The notes under the pieces: model-generated
What the model was told of the DNA's origin: nothing
Seen by the model: the letters and a program-made list of their open reading frames with translations, nothing else
The model's database searches: none
In this document: one piece after another, positions 57,173 to 64,000 of the stretch
Position numbering within the stretch: position 1 is the first letter of the stretch
Layout of the letters: every line of letters starts with the position of its first letter
Made by a program: the position numbers and the translations under genes
Assembly (NCBI GenBank): GCA_964017065.1
Contig: OZ024783.1
Coordinates: 2,626,559-2,690,558, forward strand
Direction of reading: 5' to 3'
DNA: 64,000 nucleotides
From: Haliclona indistincta
Lineage: Eukaryota > Porifera > Demospongiae > Haplosclerida > Chalinidae

Positions 57173-57288
57173 AACAGACTACTGTATGCCTCGTGGCTCC
57201 GCCCACACCTCGGCATAACTAGTAAGTCATAGTGCAACTCTAGTCATAGTGCAGATGCTGGTCTTGTGCAGTGCATGAAAGATGGTGA

Positions 57289-62874
<5,586 letters not shown>

Positions 62875-63225
62875 TATGGTGGAGAGTATGAGTACATCTG
62901 AACTTCAGCCTCAAAAAGTGACAATTAGTAGTTAGTACACTGTGATTGTCTGTAATAGCTTTAGTAGCAGAACTCTTATAGTTTTATAGTGTGATTGGTG
63001 CAGATAGGCGTTTACATTAAATATGCTGAATAAAATTACCTGAAGTGCTTATAGTCATGGCTTGTAAACAAGGTACTTTAATCGTCCTCATGACGTCATA
63101 GTCGTCGTTCGCTGAGTTGTTGACAGCGCTCTCGCTGAGGAATCATGTCGAAGACCAGGTCCAGCGCAATACTGTGTAAGCTCTAAATGCGTAGAGACAG
63201 CACATTATATTATTTTTCGTGCATG
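62875..63225 (+). other. 3' flank of the receptor, duplicated
   Basis: Colinear with 30206-30480 after the orphan tail exon, including aaatatgctgaataaaatta (possible poly(A) signal AATAAA) and a following segment with tcatgtcgaagaccaggtcc. Confidence 0.6.
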
Positions 63226-63229
63226 GTGT

Positions 63230-63684
63230 CTTCATTTCGTAATGCACAGCTTACAAAAAAGAGGACAGTCTCATTGTCGAGCATGGAAAACTTTGCCACA
63301 AATGCTTATAAGATTCATTAGGTACAATTTAAGATTTAGGCATGTCTAAATTGGCCTCAAATACTGTAGGAATCCTTCATTAAAAATGTCATGGCGTGCC
63401 GTCATTCTGAAGCAGAGAGATTATTTGCTGTTCCTGTCTGTAAATTCTAAGGTTGGTGATCAAGTCAGTACTGTACATTATTTTGATCAATTGCTCAAAC
63501 CATTTTCTAGGACCAGGAAAGGAACAATAGCAATTTCAGCATAGCCAACAAGCTAAGTGGTCAAAAAGATGTCGTGATAGTTGGGAGGCGACTCACAAGA
63601 TCTAGCACAACATCCAGAAGTAGTTTCATGGAACTGGATAAATCATACGAAGAAGAGGAAGAAGCTAGTAATCCAAATTGAGAC
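63230..63684 (+). pseudogene. Bromodomain cassette relic G
   Basis: Sister of relic F: decayed NALAYN-type stretch at 63240, MACRHSEAERLFAVPV at about 63390. Then an exon-like segment after ttctag (63512-63682) encodes SIANKLSGQKDVVIVGRRLT, RSSFMELDKSYEEEEE and a stop, resembling the tail of a bromodomain protein. Stops between the pieces show it is not functional as it stands. Confidence 0.5.
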
Positions 63685-63958
63685 AGATAGTGATGAAGAC
63701 AGTGACTACAGTCAAAATATTACGCATGCATGTAATGTGTGTGTATGTATGCATGAACTCAGTTATAATTCTGGTCATTATTTTGCACATTAACATGTTT
63801 TATTCTTGTTACTTGATGAGCATCTGTGCAAAAACGATTGCACACAGCAAGTCTATACAAACTCCACTCTGCAAATTGCAAAGTCATGAATGCCATTAAT
63901 TCAAACGTAGTATTTTTGGGATAGGGCGTGGCTCGTGTGCTGCGCTAGCTAGCTAGCT

Positions 63959-64000
63959 ATGATCTCTGTGGAGCTGTGGAGAGCTACAATAGGGCTCTCT
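63959..64000 (+). CDS. Start of another 2A-type leader exon (cut by window edge)
   Basis: ATG and MISVELWRATIGLS match the first residues of the NLR-4 leader at 30902, with the same upstream text (atagggcgtggctcgtgtgc). The rest, including any 2A motif and downstream gene, lies beyond the window. Confidence 0.55.
   Translation, partial: MISVELWRATIGLS

Larger units (their letters stand above)
56079..57216 (-). mobile_element. ATGCCTCGG-family element, reverse orientation
   Basis: Begins GCACCAAAGGTGCAGATGCC (complement of the family right end) and ends TGCCTCGTGGCTCCGCCCAC...CTCGGCAT (complement of the left end). It contains a minisatellite and a CA microsatellite. It lies directly before the SRCR receptor, whose first exon was not found, so it may have displaced the receptor's 5' end. 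Confidence 0.75.

Overview
The window looks like a piece of a demosponge genome, most likely Amphimedon queenslandica or a close relative. This is inferred from content, not from a database match. It is AT-rich eukaryotic DNA with very short GT-AG introns (the commonest is 57 bp), dense small transposons, and a cluster of NACHT-LRR (NLR-type) immune receptor genes. No bacterial-style operons, rRNA or intact tRNA genes were seen.

Left third (1-28.3 kb), genes mostly on the minus strand. NLR-1 (Death domain type) runs off the left edge. A Death-domain gene whose downstream exons resemble the PHIP/BRWD Tudor-bromodomain region lies at 6.8-9.0 kb. NLR-2 (CARD type, 10.7-15.7 kb) is split by a TA-flanked transposon carrying an STPR-repeat ORF. 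A PHIP/BRWD-like second-bromodomain gene follows at 16.4-18.1 kb, then two hAT-like elements in mirror orientation (18.7-20.6 kb), a domesticated integrase-like gene (21.65-22.5 kb), and NLR-3 (CARD type, 25.65-28.3 kb) with a 4-bp frameshift in its P-loop.

Middle (28.8-50.7 kb). A 200-base assembly gap and a GAAA microsatellite precede leader exons ending in a 2A-like GDIETNPGP motif, an orphan receptor-tail exon, and plus-strand NLR-4 (Death domain type, 30.9-36.8 kb) with a nonsense codon and a LINE-truncated LRR region. Bromodomain/Tudor fragments follow at 37.9-39.7 kb. Two arrays of a ~161-bp satellite in opposite orientation (40.5-43.6 and 48.05-50.66 kb) flank a 4.4-kb core.

Right (50.7-64 kb). 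A 17-exon plus-strand gene joins a CARD and NLR linker exons to an acidic linker, a PHIP-type cryptic Tudor region and one bromodomain. It is followed by a relic of an NLR C-terminus. A large SRCR-Ig transmembrane receptor (57.4-62.9 kb) carries several lesions. The last 1.4 kb repeats the organisation of 29.9-30.95 kb and ends in the start of another 2A-type leader.

How it fits together: leader, Death, CARD and linker exons end at phase 1 and recur in several combinations, either with NACHT-LRR or with Tudor-bromodomain exons. The cluster reads as an exon-shuffling zone in which immune adaptor domains have been joined both to NLR bodies and to chromatin-reader modules.
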